Shown: positions 37,101 to 48,844, counted from the stretch's first letter. The stretch is DNA of 64,000 nucleotides from Pisaster brevispinus (GCA_023634235.1 JAMKCF010000006.1:9247672-9311671); one strand, 5' to 3'. Notes: a model not told the origin generated them from the sequence alone. Numbers and translations: made by a program.

Positions 37101-40100
37101 CAAACACTAAGAGTAAAAGAGAAGATTTATCTCATTTGTCTGTAGGGGTATTAAGTTTCATCATTAATAATTCGATCCTCAGTAGAATTGAAAGGTATTT
37201 TATCTGACTCAAAATCACCATTTGAACATATATTTTTTTCTTCAAGATTTTCACACAGTGAGGTATTATTATTCTGTAATAGTCGATTAATAAACACAAG
37301 ACTGCCAGACCTGTCCAGTCATAAGTTTACTGGCCCGACACTAAAACTACTGGCCTCAGACCTGCGGTCCAGTGTAAAATTCAAGCCATGTCCATTACAG
37401 GATATCTGGTTGCAGGTGCATGGTGGGTGGCTAGCAGAAAATCTTATGATTAGGCCCTCTTAGTGTAATCTTTGGGTATTTAATCTCACATTCTTGATCT
37501 TTTGTAATCCAGATTGAATCCAAAGAGCAGCTGGATATCACAGATTATCGCGGGAAGGAACAAGGCCTCCTAGATGTGGAGCTCGTCCCTTGTGACAAGA
37601 AAGGAAACGAAATTAAAGAAGATGACGACCTTTTCATTGATCATCCCAACGAGCTGGTGGGAAGAGATTTGAATTTTGTGGTGAAGATTAACAACGCTCT
37701 TGGGATCCCAAGTAAATACACTGTAAGTTGATGAAGAACTTCATTTGATGTGCGGTATGGGTAAAAACATTGTAAACTTAGGTCGGTAAATATCATAACT
37801 ATTATTATATCTTTCTGGGTCCAGCTTTTAAGCACAAAAAGTTGCTAAAGCACAACATAATTATGCTTACCAGAATATGGAAACCAGCCAAATTACCATT
37901 CCACATGTACAGTAATTGTGACTGGTATCCTGCTAATTTATGCTAAGCAGAAAATTGAGAAGCTTTATGAAATTGGGCCCTGATCATGAAACCAAGGGAT
38001 CTTCAAAAATAACTATCACTGTGACCTGTGGGCCTGAAGATACATGTGACTGTCACTGTGACCCGTGGGCCTGAAAATACATGTGACTATCACTGTGACC
38101 TGTGGGCCTGAAGATACATGTGACTATCACTGTGACCTACCTGTGGGCCTGAAGATACATGTGACTATCACTGTGACCTGTGGGCCTGAAGATACATGTG
38201 ACTATCACTGTGACCCGTGGGCCTGAAGATACATGTGACTATCACTGTGACCTGTGGGCCTGAAGATACATGTGACTATCACTGTGACCTGTGGGCCTGA
38301 AGATACATGTGACTGTCACTGTGACCCGTGGGCCTGAAGATACATGTGACTGTCACTGTGACCCATGGGCCTGAAGATACATGTGACTATCACTGTGACC
38401 CATGGGCCTGAAGATACCTGTATAGAGAAGATGATGACGAAATGTCAGTTTTAGATGTGGGAGGAAAACCCCAAATATGGAATTACACACAATCAGGTAG
38501 GGACTGAAAACCCAATCCACATGCAAGGCTTCGGTCTGAGGTGGGTTCCTAACTGGGGTCCACAGAGTTGAAAGGCAGGGAAAAAAACACTTATTCAACC
38601 TGACGTTGCACACAGGCTTGTGATATCTCAGAATTTTCTCAATACCTCCTGCCTTCAATTTTTTCTTGAAAGTAATCACCAAAGGAAGAAAACAATTTTC
38701 CACATTGTGCCCATATCTGTAGTTTTGTACAGAGTCTGTAAGCCTCCTGAATTGTAACATCTGGGAGAGTCTGGGTCTAGAGTAAGGGGAATCACAGACA
38801 ACCAAGCCCTGTTCAGAAATGTTCACATTCGTCAATTCTTATCAATGTGTAAACTCTCACAAGTGAGAGACTTTGCTGAAGCAATGTGAATTTCATACCA
38901 TTTGGTTTGTATTTATACATTTGGAATGGTTTCAGCGGTATATACATTCATGCAGTTTTTCAGATACATGTTTTGTGCAAAGGTAATAATTGGTGAAGCA
39001 ACATTGTTACTCCGATACAAGGATTGATTGTCAAGAATAAATAAGTCAGGAACAACTGATTGTTAACTATCTGACCACAAGCTTTGGATTCACCAATCAT
39101 GTTTAAGTAAATGTTAAACTGATCACAAATGGCAGCCATTTTCTTCCTCCGTTACAGAGCGTGCATTGCAAGTATAATGTGTTTTTGGACACGGAGATGA
39201 TTGACACCAGCCAGATCCAGGGCACCAGCAACCCTAATTTTAAACACAAGAAGAAATTCAACTTTACAGTCGTCACATCCAATGTAAGTAAATTGGTTAA
39301 AAAACTTTTCCTTCATCAGAAAATTCCCTGTAATCGTATGAAATCAAAGTTGCTCAGTCATGTCAGTGCTGATTGTGTTTCTTTTATCTTTGGTCATTTA
39401 GCCTTCGAAAAAGACTCTGCTATGGTCGAAACGTCAGACCACTAGCTATTTTTTTGCATTTATACCTTAGGTCCTTTTGGTTGATAAGCAGTTTGCAACA
39501 ACTAATACTATTTTCCTTTTGACTTTAATATGTAACTGGCAGTTGAAGTCAACGACACCATGTACAGGTATGAGTATGACACCATATGATTGTCATCAAA
39601 CTGTGCATTCACCGATAAAACCACGTAGAAGGAATTGCCCAACATTTTGGGCTACAAAAGCCAACAAACTTTAAAACATAGTTCCCGCCAGATTATCGGT
39701 TGCAGAGATGTGACCATACTTCGTGACCGAAGTCACTCATACAGATTGTTGATGAACTCAGTAAAATTAGCTTGCAATCTGGCTCCCTCCAGAAGAAAAG
39801 ATGGAGTTTGCGATGCCATTTTTCTTCCAGTGTGGAACACAGGCATGTGATCAAGAGACCTTTTTTTTGTTTAGAAACATCATTGACAGCCATTTTGTAT
39901 GGGCAGCCTTGAGTATCACAAAATATGTGACTCTAGTGGTGTCGCATTTGTATTATTGATAAATTATTGTATATTTGTTTTGCAGTGAAGGCCACCAGTA
40001 TTTTCGGCCAATATATGCAAATTAGGTATCCAATGGTCTTGATGGTTACCAAGGGCTATGGTTACATGTGGTTGTTGCTTAGAATGTATAAGCAAAATAA

Positions 40101-43100
40101 AAGTGTAGTTGTTGCATAGAATGTATTTAAGCAAAATAAAAGTGACATTTTGTTTTGTTTTTGGCGTTCATCTACAGTTGGTGCAATACCTACTGCATGA
40201 ACACCTGGTAATCCAGATCTGGGGAACACAGAAAGCGTCTCAAGACGGCAAGAAAATGAAGAAGAATACCAAAGAAATCATGCTGGCTGAAGCGATCAAC
40301 AAGGGACGAGACGTCAATGGCTCTGCAAACCTGGTACGGTCTGTGCACCTCTTGGTGTTGGGCAGTGAAGGTTGAATATGAACACCTTGCATTGGCCGCT
40401 ATCGATGCGGTCAAATAATATGTGCACCACGCACGAATCATTCAATGTGTCTTTCTTTGTTTTCATTGAGGGTGCTGTTTGGGCTTGTTATCTTATATGC
40501 ATGAAGGGGTTTATATGTTCTCTATGCCAAAATAATTATTGTAGTTAAATTTGCTTTAACAGAGAGACGGTATTAGTAATTTTGGTCATACATGTAGTGA
40601 TAATATCTGTATCAGGCCTGGAATGTTTTCACTTTGCAAAGGGCACTTAAATCTTAAAGTCTATGGGAAAGTTTTGAAGGAGCACCAAGGCCAAGACCAG
40701 GGGAGGCCTTCTTGGCCTCCATGTAACTCCAACTCCTAAACGTGTAAACGCTGTGTCGCCTAAAATGCGCACTACACTGTATAGTACACAAGGACAATTG
40801 ACTTCCAAAATGATGCAACCCAGATTATTGTGATGGTGAACGTCACGTGAATTGGGTCTGTGTTAGTTTATTACAGTATAGTCTCTGAAAAATTTTGTAG
40901 TGCCAAGGATTGAGTAAAAATTCCCAGACTGGATCATACAGGGATGAGAAATGTCAGACTTTTATCTGGAATTCTGACTTTTTTGTCTGCTCGGTGAAAA
41001 TAAGTAGCTGTTATTTTCTTCAGATATAAAGAAATCCTACTCTTTAAGCTACTTCTCTAGTGCTGAGGACACTGTTCCCAAAAGCTTGTAAAACCTATAA
41101 CCCCAGGTGTTACCAAAAGGTGGAAAAGTCATCATCAACATACCGCTTAATATTTAGATCTTAGTTTCAGACTTTTTTTGTCAGCAATGGCTCGCACCAA
41201 TTATCAGTATTATTATTTGACAAGATAAAAGTTTTTGTCTTTATTTTATTGTTTGTATGCAGACTGTAGATGCAGAGATGAAAGCCAAAAACATGTTCCA
41301 GTTTGCCATCATGAAGAAAAGGCAAGAAAGAATGGAAGCAAAAATTGTAAGTTCACACAGTACACTGTGAAAGTCTCATGCATTTTTGACAATGTTTTTG
41401 GAACCTTTTGTTCCCACTGACATTTCTTCAGTGTGTGAAGGACAGTGTTAGAGTCAAGACCTCATCTTCCGAGACTGAGACCGAGACCTTACAGACCAAG
41501 ACCTCCAATTACACTAGTGAAGGAATCAAAATTGTACGACAAATGCGATCATTCAAATACGCACAAGACGTGACATTGTGAGAGATGAAGCGAAGAGGTT
41601 GGACAGAACAAAATCATTAGTTTTTTATTTTTTAACTGATGTTACTTATTTTTCAAAATCCAACCGCATGTTTTGTTTGATTATATTGGACTGAGGGATG
41701 CACTTAGTAACCACCAGGAGGGCCGAAGCCAATAGGATCATATTGGATTGAACAAAAACATGAGTTTTCTTTTGTAACTGAGTCTTTAGTTTTTAAACCC
41801 TCAAAGGAGAGTCTCAAAAGGCTGGCAAATTCTAGATGAAAAAGAATGCTCTGGTGGGCACGCACCCGCAATCCTTTGGTGCGCCAGAATGGTCCACTGG
41901 ACCCCATCATTGTGCAGATGTACGCGCATTAGTGAATACGCGCATTAGCATTTAAAGGCTCCAATGGAACGTCCCGGCAGTCCAACGAAATGGTCTATGA
42001 GCACGCACAGGAATACTTATCCGATCCATTTAGAACATTCCTACTGTTCTGATATTTGAGATGCTCCCTAACCACGTCAACTCTTCATAATCCACCCGCA
42101 TATTTGTGTTTGATTGTGTTGGACTGGCGACTGCACTAGTAAACTGACTATGCATTTACATGGGATCAGGCGTACCACCATAATTGAGTCGGATAGTTGG
42201 AGTGATGAGTTTACCTTTTAGTGTTTGATTTTGTTAGAGTGAAGAACGATCCTCACAAATCAATTGAGGAAGTTAAGGCTCTTGAAGTAAAGGAAATTTT
42301 AATCCTTAAAGTGACAGCAACCTTATTATTAATTTTTGTTTTGTTTTTGTCAAATATTTGTTTGAGAAAATGAAGAAAGAGTATTCAATTGTATTCCAAT
42401 GTTTGGCAAACAAAATGCATCACCTTTATTATCGAGACAATGCTGTTTGTAATCAAGTTTAGTTTTTATATGTCATACACATGAAGTTTTGTTGATAATT
42501 CTTATCTGTTATTATAATATTACCTTATTTATGCATCATTTGTAATCTGTTTTGCCTATACATTGTACCTGTAGATTTGTTTTCAAAATTTTTATTATAA
42601 TTCTGTAAATTTTAAAGGATGTTTTATTTATAGTAGTCTCTACCATAGACGCCAATTTAAAAAAAGCCTTTATAATTATTCATATTATTATATCCCGTAT
42701 CTAATATTAATGTCAATTGTCAGATTCATGGCTTTCTCTCCCTAAGATGCTCTTCATGTAATTTTTGTCTTCATTCTTCACGCAAAATTGCAAAAGCGAA
42801 TTTTCCTGCATCGCAATAGGAACAGCGCGTATATAATTGTTTGTTTGTAATGTTTTGTTTATTCCTTTTTCTTCATCTGATTAAAGATTATGCTTCTTTC
42901 TAGTCTAGTTTCTACACTCTTTGTCCGCCTGTTATGTTACGACTTACTCAGTCAGCCTTCATACTCTTCAAATTATTACTGTCTTTCTTTACTTATATAT
43001 TTATTAGTAATTTTACTTACTTTCTGAATCCTTATATATGGAATTGTGTGACAGTATGGAAAACATGTTCTGTTTGATTGAATTGTAGAAGGAGGGAAGG

Positions 43101-44102
43101 GTAACAGAGGCAGTGCTTGTCCATTGCAGCCCCCAACTCCCCCTCTTATTACGAATCACTGTATGTGCATCTCTGCATTTCCATTGACAAAACCTGGTGT
43201 GTCGTTTTCACGGATGCAGGCTCAGTTCCGTAAGGTAGTTGCCACCGCCGAGAAGCACAATAAGGCTCGAGTGGAGACTATGGTCTTGAAGACAGTGCTC
43301 AATGCACAGAATGCCAAGATGGCTGATATGGCAATCGCTCGCATCCCGAAAGATGACGCCGGAGGAAACCTTGGTGAGTGGCAAAAGTTTTCCGTCAACC
43401 ATCTTCATTTTGTTTTTGTGAAACGGTAGACATTGTGTGGAGATAACAAATTCTAAATGTTATTTAATTTTATTTAAGGAGCAGAAGTGAATGAAAGCCA
43501 CACCTGATATTAACTGCAGGAGTAAGAGTCTGATTGATGTTAACAAACCCCACTGCTGCTCATAAAAATGGCATTAGAGCTCTAAATTCACCAAACATGA
43601 GACAAATACAACAGTTGGGTATGACGGGATGGCTGTGCCATGATACTGGTCCGATTATAATCAGTACCTGGAACGCAACTATTTTTATTATATATCAATT
43701 TATAAAACCTTGATTGATAAACATCAGTGACAAAATGTTGGATGAACCGTTGGTTGTGGCCACATTTTACCAAGCTCACCTGTAACCCTTTATACCATGG
43801 CTACAAGCACTTGGCAAGAAGATGGGGTCCAAGACTAATAAAGACATTGGAGGATAAATAACCCTTGACCTTGACCTGGGTCAAATGTCATGGCTCTGCT
43901 TTGAATTATGTGCCATACAGGGCACATCAAGCACAAAAATCAGTGATAAACAGAGCCATGAAATTGAACCCTGTCTGTGAGTTATACTAACTATAAGTCA
44001 CACTCCTCTCCTCAAATAATCAAAACTTATTCTGTGTTTTGCCATTTTTCATGCATTTTAGGAGAAGAAACTCAGAAATCTGGAGTTTGTGTCGTCATGT
44101 GA
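25185..44102 (+). CDS. Kinesin-3 family motor, KIF28/KLP-6-like (21 exons, 980 aa)
   Basis: Exons: 25185-25229, 26545-26736, 27544-27676, 28457-28651, 29658-29877, 30719-30849, 31628-31759, 31962-32132, 32409-32524, 33175-33356, 33911-34042, 34390-34544, 34865-35013, 35489-35623, 36454-36537, 37513-37722, 39158-39283, 40178-40333, 41263-41346, 43220-43373, 44062-44102 (2,943 nt). A plus-end kinesin-3 motor with ATPase head: [10 protein letters not shown] at 6-15, P-loop GQTGSGKS at 106-113, switch I NATSSRAH at 222-229, switch II DLAGSERA at 258-265, YADRAKQI at 349-356. Then come a charged neck or coiled coil (to about 445), an FHA domain (about 462-560), and C2/KIF1-like segments (about 725-890). 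Length and domain order fit KIF28P/KLP-6 better than KIF1 or KIF13; KLP-6 works in cilia of worm sensory neurons. The protein ends in SGVCVVM, a CaaX box. Intron 1 is AT-AC, U12-type. Confidence 0.93.
25230..26544 (+). other. AT-AC U12-type intron (kinesin intron 1)
   Basis: After CGG CCT TTT the sequence reads ATATCCTTTT, the canonical AT-AC minor-spliceosome donor; no usable GT donor keeps the frame. At the other end, TACCTTAAC at 26,527-26,535 matches the U12 branch site and the intron ends CAC at 26,544, about 10 nt downstream. Joining the ends gives [12 protein letters not shown], the continuous kinesin-3 beta-strand/loop, followed by the family-typical TTTIQNP and [10 protein letters not shown]. 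Confidence 0.9.
27845..28095 (-). repeat. tRNA-derived SINE (family A), minus orientation
   Basis: Reverse complement of the family consensus: AAGTGTCTTGCTTAAGGACA, GACTCGAACCCACACTCTGC (the B box read in reverse) and a Leu/Ser-tRNA-like head ending near 28,090. It lies in kinesin intron 3. Confidence 0.7.
28100..28295 (+). repeat. tRNA-derived SINE (family B)
   Basis: B-box-like GTTCGAATCCCACCTCAGAC, then GTGGATTGGGTC, TCAGTCCCTACCTGATTG, CCCATTGGGGATTTCCTCCC and a tail ending TTACATGTGTAAT. Minus-strand copies are at 30,255-30,420, 38,450-38,600 and 58,740-58,980; a plus-strand 3' part is at 62,965-63,075. It follows directly on the family A copy in kinesin intron 3. Confidence 0.7.
28665..29130 (+). 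repeat. Degenerate minisatellite, unit about 80-90 bp
   Basis: Five to six imperfect units built from TTGAGTTATTATCACTCATT, TAAATCACTCATTATCACTC and AATTCAGGCAGTTTTG. The array starts right after the donor of kinesin exon 4, so the expansion lies wholly inside intron 4. No coding potential. Confidence 0.75.
30255..30420 (-). repeat. tRNA-derived SINE (family B), minus orientation
   Basis: Contains GGGAGGAAAACCCC, CAGGCAGGGACTGAAAACCC and GGATTTGAACCGGGGTCCC (the reverse-complement B box), ending in a tRNA-like head. It lies in kinesin intron 5. Confidence 0.7.
33370..33520. repeat. GGGCCCAATTTCAT-family repeat
   Basis: Starts CCTGATTTCATTGAGCTGC and continues TTTTCTGCTGAGCAAAAATG, then CCGGTAACCTTATTCTGATA. 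It lies in kinesin intron 10, immediately after the donor. Confidence 0.6.
34655..34735 (+). mobile_element. Family E hairpin element, one arm left
   Basis: GGGGCACTAGGTGGCAGCAG at about 34,658-34,677 is the best-preserved arm of the family. The right part (AATGGAAAATTACC) matches the inner sequence of the 56.4-kb copy. The expected second arm is missing and replaced by a GGCCCAATTTCATAGAGCTG repeat from about 34,738, indicating a nested insertion or truncation. It lies in kinesin intron 12. Confidence 0.55.
34738..34850. repeat. GGGCCCAATTTCAT-family repeat with (TTA)n run
   Basis: GGCCCAATTTCATAGAGCTG at the left, a TATTATTATT run in the middle and GGCCTGTAACCTTATTCTTA at the right. It ends within about 15 bp of the acceptor of kinesin exon 13. 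Confidence 0.6.
35945..36055 (-). repeat. Dispersed repeat, family F
   Basis: The reverse complement of this stretch (GGCTTCTGGTAATCGTTGGA then GCCAGTG and GGCTTACAGTGGAA) matches 54,155-54,235 on the plus strand. The ends were not defined. It lies in kinesin intron 14. Confidence 0.55.
37130..37392 (-). mobile_element. hAT-like element, minus orientation, ends decayed
   Basis: Contains GTTTACTGGCCCGACACTAA, ACTACTGGCCTCAGACCTGC and GGTCCAGTGTAAAATTCAAG, the reverse complement of the left part of the 11,332 element. The termini are too decayed to show a target duplication. It lies in kinesin intron 15. Confidence 0.6.
37815..37982. repeat. GGGCCCAATTTCAT-family repeat, near-complete copy
   Basis: Left end CCAGCTTTTAAGCACAAAAA, middle blocks ATTATGCTTACCAGAATATG and AATTGTGACTGGTATCCTGC, right end GCTTTATGAAATTGGGCCC. 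This is the copy from which the block order of the family is clearest. It lies in kinesin intron 16. Confidence 0.65.
38008..38420 (+). repeat. 37-bp minisatellite, about 11 copies
   Basis: Unit of 37 bp made of TGACTATCACTGTGACCTG and TGGGCCTGAAGATACATG. Copies differ mainly at CTATCA/CTGTCA and CCTG/CCCG/CCCA, and one unit carries a CCTA insertion. It lies in kinesin intron 16, directly after a GGGCCCAATTTCAT repeat and before a family B SINE. Confidence 0.9.
38450..38600 (-). repeat. tRNA-derived SINE (family B), minus orientation
   Basis: GTGGGAGGAAAACCCC, CAATCAGGTAGGGACTGAAA and ACCCAATCCACATGCAAGGC, with the decayed tRNA-like head at the right. It lies in kinesin intron 16. Confidence 0.65.
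40613..40740 (+). mobile_element. Short hAT-like MITE, second copy
   Basis: Starts CAGGCCTGGAATG and shares CACTTTGCAAAGGGCAC, AAATCTTAAAGTCTA and GGCCAAGACCAGGGG with 20,067-20,234. The right end is decayed. It lies in kinesin intron 18. Confidence 0.55.
41870..42065 (+). repeat. Dispersed repeat, family D
   Basis: GAATGGTCCACTGGACC, GTGAATACGCGCATTAGC, GCTCCAATGGAACGTCC and TTTAGAACATTCCTACTG, in the order seen at 44,715-44,900 and inverted at 6,070-6,230. It lies in the largest kinesin intron (41,347-43,219). Confidence 0.6.
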
Positions 44103-44430
44103 TCTGTGCTTTCCATACCAGGAGCTGTCCTTCACAAAAAATGTCTTTCAGTAATAAATATACGTGTATATCACATGCACTATAAGTCAGGGTTGTTTAA
44201 AAGGGGCTGGTTTACAGTTAGAAAGTTGGAGAGGGATGTGATAGCATTTCAAGTGCGGGGAAGTGCTTTCAGCAAAAGGTGTTTCCTGAAAGAAGAATGG
44301 ACAGTAGAGCAATAAAAAGCCAAAAGGTGCAAAGAATCTTAAGGGGTTTTGTTGTCATGATCACAGCAGTCCTGTGGCTGTACATGGAATTATGAACTCT
44401 CACCCAATTACTGTAGGCACGCACTCTCCA

Positions 44431-44563
44431 TCATGTCCATAGATATGATATGATCATGTCCATAGATATGATATGATCATGTCCATAGATATGATATGAT
44501 CATGTCCATAGATATGATATGATCATGTCCATAGATATGATATGATCATGTCCATAGATATGA
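44431..44563 (+). repeat. 23-bp minisatellite, about 5.7 copies
   Basis: Perfect or near-perfect head-to-tail CATGTCCATAGATATGATAT-GAT units, ending mid-unit where the sequence changes to GAGGGTCC. The uniformity implies recent expansion. Confidence 0.92.
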
Positions 44564-44714
44564 GGGTCCTCCCATTTATCATGACTGCCTTGAAAGGGGG
44601 ATAAAGAGGAGAAGGGCCTGGGGGGAGGGAGGAGAGACATTAAGAAAAAATCTCAAAACTCAGGCATATTCTAGGCAGGAAGGACTTTTCCTGTACGTTT
44701 GCAATCCAGGGGAG

Positions 44715-44900
44715 TGCTAGAACGTTCTGCGGGACTGTGACATTGTGCCAACTATGGAAACATTCTTACACTGAGAACATACGCGTTGGCATTTAGAACG
44801 TTCCAATGGAATGCTGCGGCGGTCCAACAGACCGGTCCATGTACGCCTGCTGGAATACTTATCCGATCCAATTTAAACAATCCTACCGCTCTGACATTTG
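44715..44900 (+). repeat. Dispersed repeat, family D
   Basis: GAACGTTCCAATGGAATG, GGTCCAACAGACCGGTCC, TGGAATACTTATCCGATCC and AATCCTACCGCTCTGAC. It is closest to the copy at 41,870. Confidence 0.6.
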
Positions 44901-46194
44901 ACATTTTGAGACACAAAAACAAATGAGTTAAAGGGCAAATAATGACTGACTGTATTTGTGTGTGTTGAAGTACAATCCACCTCACCTACTGCACCTTTAA
45001 CAGCCTTAAAAATGTAGAATAATGTTTAATTATTTCTAAAATGTTTTGATCTGCCACATGTGAAACCTTTTCAGTTACTATGAGACACAAAAATAGTTGT
45101 TCATTTCATAACTATGAGTGCCTTATACCAATTGTAAAAAATGTATACCAAAGTTGTCTTGGGTGAGAAATGTAGAGCTGCCAACATTTGGATCTTGCAA
45201 TCAGGGAGGTTTTGTACAATAATCAGGGAGATATTTAGAATTACATTCTACTAAATAGGGGAAAATTCCATAATCAGGGAGATTTTCAAATTTGTTCATC
45301 AGAACATGGAAAGATTGGTTTTACTTTCTTAGAATTAGGGAGTTAGCAGCTCAGGAAATGCTAACTGAGATGTCAGTTTCAACCTTATTTGGTTTTATCT
45401 GCATTTTTTTTCTTGTGTGATTGAAATTTTGTACCAAAAATGGTGAGTAGATGAAGGATTTTCGGTAGTTTTTGACCAAAATTTGCTTAGGCAGACCCTA
45501 GCCAGCTTTTATTTATATTTATTATAATAATATACCAAAGAGTTACAGGGTGGGCATTTTTGTATATATTTGAGGCCTTTTTCCAGATAAGTTGGCAAAC
45601 AGCTCCAGTTTTGACAAACTTGGATGTCAAAGCTTTTTGTAAATATCTCTTGTTAGCTCAATCATAAAAACTGACAGATATCAGCGCTTCATGTATTCAT
45701 TGTCATTCTAAATGAAAACTTCTTGTGAAGAAAATTTCTGAACAATAAGTTCAAATTCCTGAACCAATGAGTCATGTTGAACCATCTTCTAAATGTTTAT
45801 TTTTTTTCTTTGAAATAAGTTTAAAAGTTTTATTTATGTATAGTTTTTACAGAAGTTAAAAAGCGATGTAAGACATTCTTCCAAGAGGAGCACATTGAGA
45901 TAATTTCTTTTTTTTCATAATCCAATTTTGGGAAAAATCACTATATATTTTACTTGTCTGTAAAGTGTGTGAAGATATTATTATGACTGCAATAAACTAG
46001 AAACAACATTTTACATCTTTCAGAGCAGTTTATTGTTTTTGTTATTTGAGAAGACTTTCAGGCAACATTAAGATTGACAACATGTATTTTATTTTGTTTG
46101 CCAAGGTAAATTTGATACATAACATATTACAAACTGCATAAGATTTAACAATGTTTCAGATAAAAAGCCCATAATAGTCACCAATCCAAAGGTG

Positions 46195-46860
46195 GGCACA
46201 TTAATAAGATCTAGAGGCCCCAGACATAGCTAGAGGTCCAAGAATGAAAACTAGAGGTTCACAGCTAAGAACTTGAGGTACAGAACCCAAATCTTGGGGT
46301 GCAAGTCCTTGACAGAACTGGAGGTCCAAGAATGAGACCTGGAGGTATGGGAACCAGGTGCCCATACAAACATTTTTGGTTTATGCTCCAGATCGAGACC
46401 TGAGGGTTGGAGACAGGCACCTGAGGTGCAGGGCCGAAACTGGGGTCTAGAGGTTTCAAACTCAGAGTCTGAGACCTGGAGGTGCATGACCCAGGGGTCT
46501 GAGATATAAATCTGAGGTGCAAGTCCGAAAATGAGAACTAATGGTCTGAGACTGAGATCTGGCGGTACATGACCCAGGGTCTGAGATAAACATCTAAGGT
46601 GCAAGTCTAAAACTGAGGTCTGGAGATCTGAGACTGAGCCCTGGAGGTCCATGTCCCAGTGGTCTCAGTGCAAGTCTGGAACTGAGGTCTCGAGGTCTGA
46701 AACGGAGACCTAGAGGTCATGACCTGGAGGGTATGACCTGGAGGTACATGACCCAGTGATTTGAGATAAACATCTCAGGTGCAAGTCCGAAACCAAGGTC
46801 TAGAGAGGTCCGAGACTGAGACCTGGAGGTCTGACACTGTGATTGAAGAAAAATACCGAA
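46195..46860 (+). repeat. Degenerate array, unit about 80-110 bp
   Basis: At least six units, each running GAGGTGCAAGTCCGAAACTG, then AGGTCTGAGACTGAGACCTG, GAGGTACATGACCCAG and TCTGAGATAAACATCT. Within each unit there is a finer GAGGTCTGAGA-like rhythm. The array is strongly purine-rich on the plus strand (GAG/GGT). Long minus-strand frames across it are repeat artefacts. Confidence 0.8.
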
Positions 46861-48844
46861 TGGAACCATACTAAATATAAGGGAGTTACTTCCTTTCGGA
46901 ATGACATGACATTCTTAAGTTACGTATCCCTGGCGCAATAGATAAAAAGTCGTTGCATCTATAAATGAGTTGGTTTGCTATCATTGGTCACTTTAGTGAT
47001 TCAACATCAGCTTCAAGTACTTGGTCAATTAAAACAGGTGTTTAATCACCATGAGTACTGTGAAAGGTACTCTATCCAGTACTACAGTCTCTCCGCTCCT
47101 TAACAGTACAGCCTCATTGTTCCTTATGAGTACTAAGAATCTTTTAGTAAATTTATAATTTTCAATCTTACCAATGTTATGCACATGCTTTGGATCATTA
47201 AGATCTTGTAACAGCCCTGTTAACGTTTAGAAAACAGAATAAACAACTATCTGCCTCATATAAATCAACCAAATACTTAATACTTATAGGTGAATTGTTA
47301 CCTTTTTTGCCGATTGTAATATTGAATAATATCTACATAAATAAAACAAACACAGTACTTGAGTTTAAAATTAATGTACAAAAAATTAGTCTTTGATATG
47401 AACATTTATTAACAAGCGATACATAAATATTTACAGAATACGTAAATTTCTTACTGGTCCATATGCTGACATCCAGTAACACAGCTTCATGTATCAGTAC
47501 AGTACAGTTAAAGGTGAAATGCACAGAGATAATTAATCGTAGATTTATTAAAAAGTCTGACGCATCAAGATGTTAATAATACAATAATGTTAGTAAAATA
47601 ATACAGAGCATTTATATAGCGTTATTTGAAGAACAGAGTACTTTTACAGGAAACAAGAAAAAAAATCAACAGAAACAACATACAACATACAATTTACAAC
47701 ATACAAACTGATCTTGGAGCAAGAATGTCTTAAGGAGATGTTTGGGTACGGGCATTGGGTACAGGCATTCCATAGATGCGGGGCAGCCACGCGCATGAGC
47801 TATCCCCAGCCTTCGTTCAAGTTATAGGGACAGAAATTGGGGTCTGATCTACTGATGAGCGGGGGTCGATGTCTTTATACATCAGGAGCATAAGTGTGAC
47901 GGGAATGTAAAAATTAAACCAGATATGCAAAGCTTGACCATGAGGAAATTTTGGTAGACTTTTTTTATGAATTTAAAAAAAATGTTTTGTGAGGAACACA
48001 TCTTTGTAATATTGCCAAAAACCTACAAGACATTACAGCCCCAGCAGCATTCGAGAGGAAGCCAAATTAAGGACCTGAACCACTTGACGCTTGGATTTCT
48101 TACATTTTTCTGTGCTCGCGCAAGGGATTAAATTTTTGGAACTTTCAAAATACTTTGTTTTTGAGAATATCGTTGTCATAATGACACCCGGATTTAACAA
48201 AGCAAAAACAACAAAAGTTCATCGAGAATGTATCAGGATTTTTTGTTCTCTTTGGAGACAATATGGAATGTCTTCTTTAATATGAATTGTGGCCATACCT
48301 TGGCTGTAATCGGCCATGGTATGCTGGAATCTAGGACTTGCCTCCCATGTGCTGAATACAATGATAAACAATAGCAGCCTATCAATCTCTCATAGTCCTT
48401 GTTTGTACAAAAGGACGAAAGTCTGCAGTTAGAGATTGCACAACAGCCCCCCCAAAAAGGGAGATTTTATGAATGAATCCCAGTACCCTTTGTCCCTCTT
48501 TGTACGGGGAAACAAAGCATTGCACATTGAATGCAAACCTGTGCACACTACACACTGGAATGTCTGGGCACAACAACGTTCCGGTAGTCCGGGTGTATAC
48601 AAAAGTGTGGTTTATCCGTATTCCCATCATGTGTCCACAAATTTGTGCATGCATGCATGTACACGTCATCCAGTCATAACCGGTTAATTTCTTAAATTAC
48701 CAAACCCAGAAGCATGCATTTATTTAGACTTGGAGCCTGTAAATCGAGGACCCCTTGGCTACACATGACAAAATGACCAAAGTCACACTCAGTGATAATG
48801 CCTAACTTCAGGTATTATTGAGTGTAATAATAAAAATAAAACTG

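Noticed and set aside
38353..38835. Minus-strand 160-codon frame
   Set aside because: Runs across the 37-bp minisatellite and a family B SINE in a kinesin intron; no domain.
44431..44563. CRISPR array
   Set aside because: Direct tandem units with no unique spacers, in an intron-rich animal locus.
46251..46652. Minus-strand 133-codon frame across the purine-rich array
   Set aside because: The frame follows the 80-110-bp repeat and has no splice or promoter context; repeat artefact.
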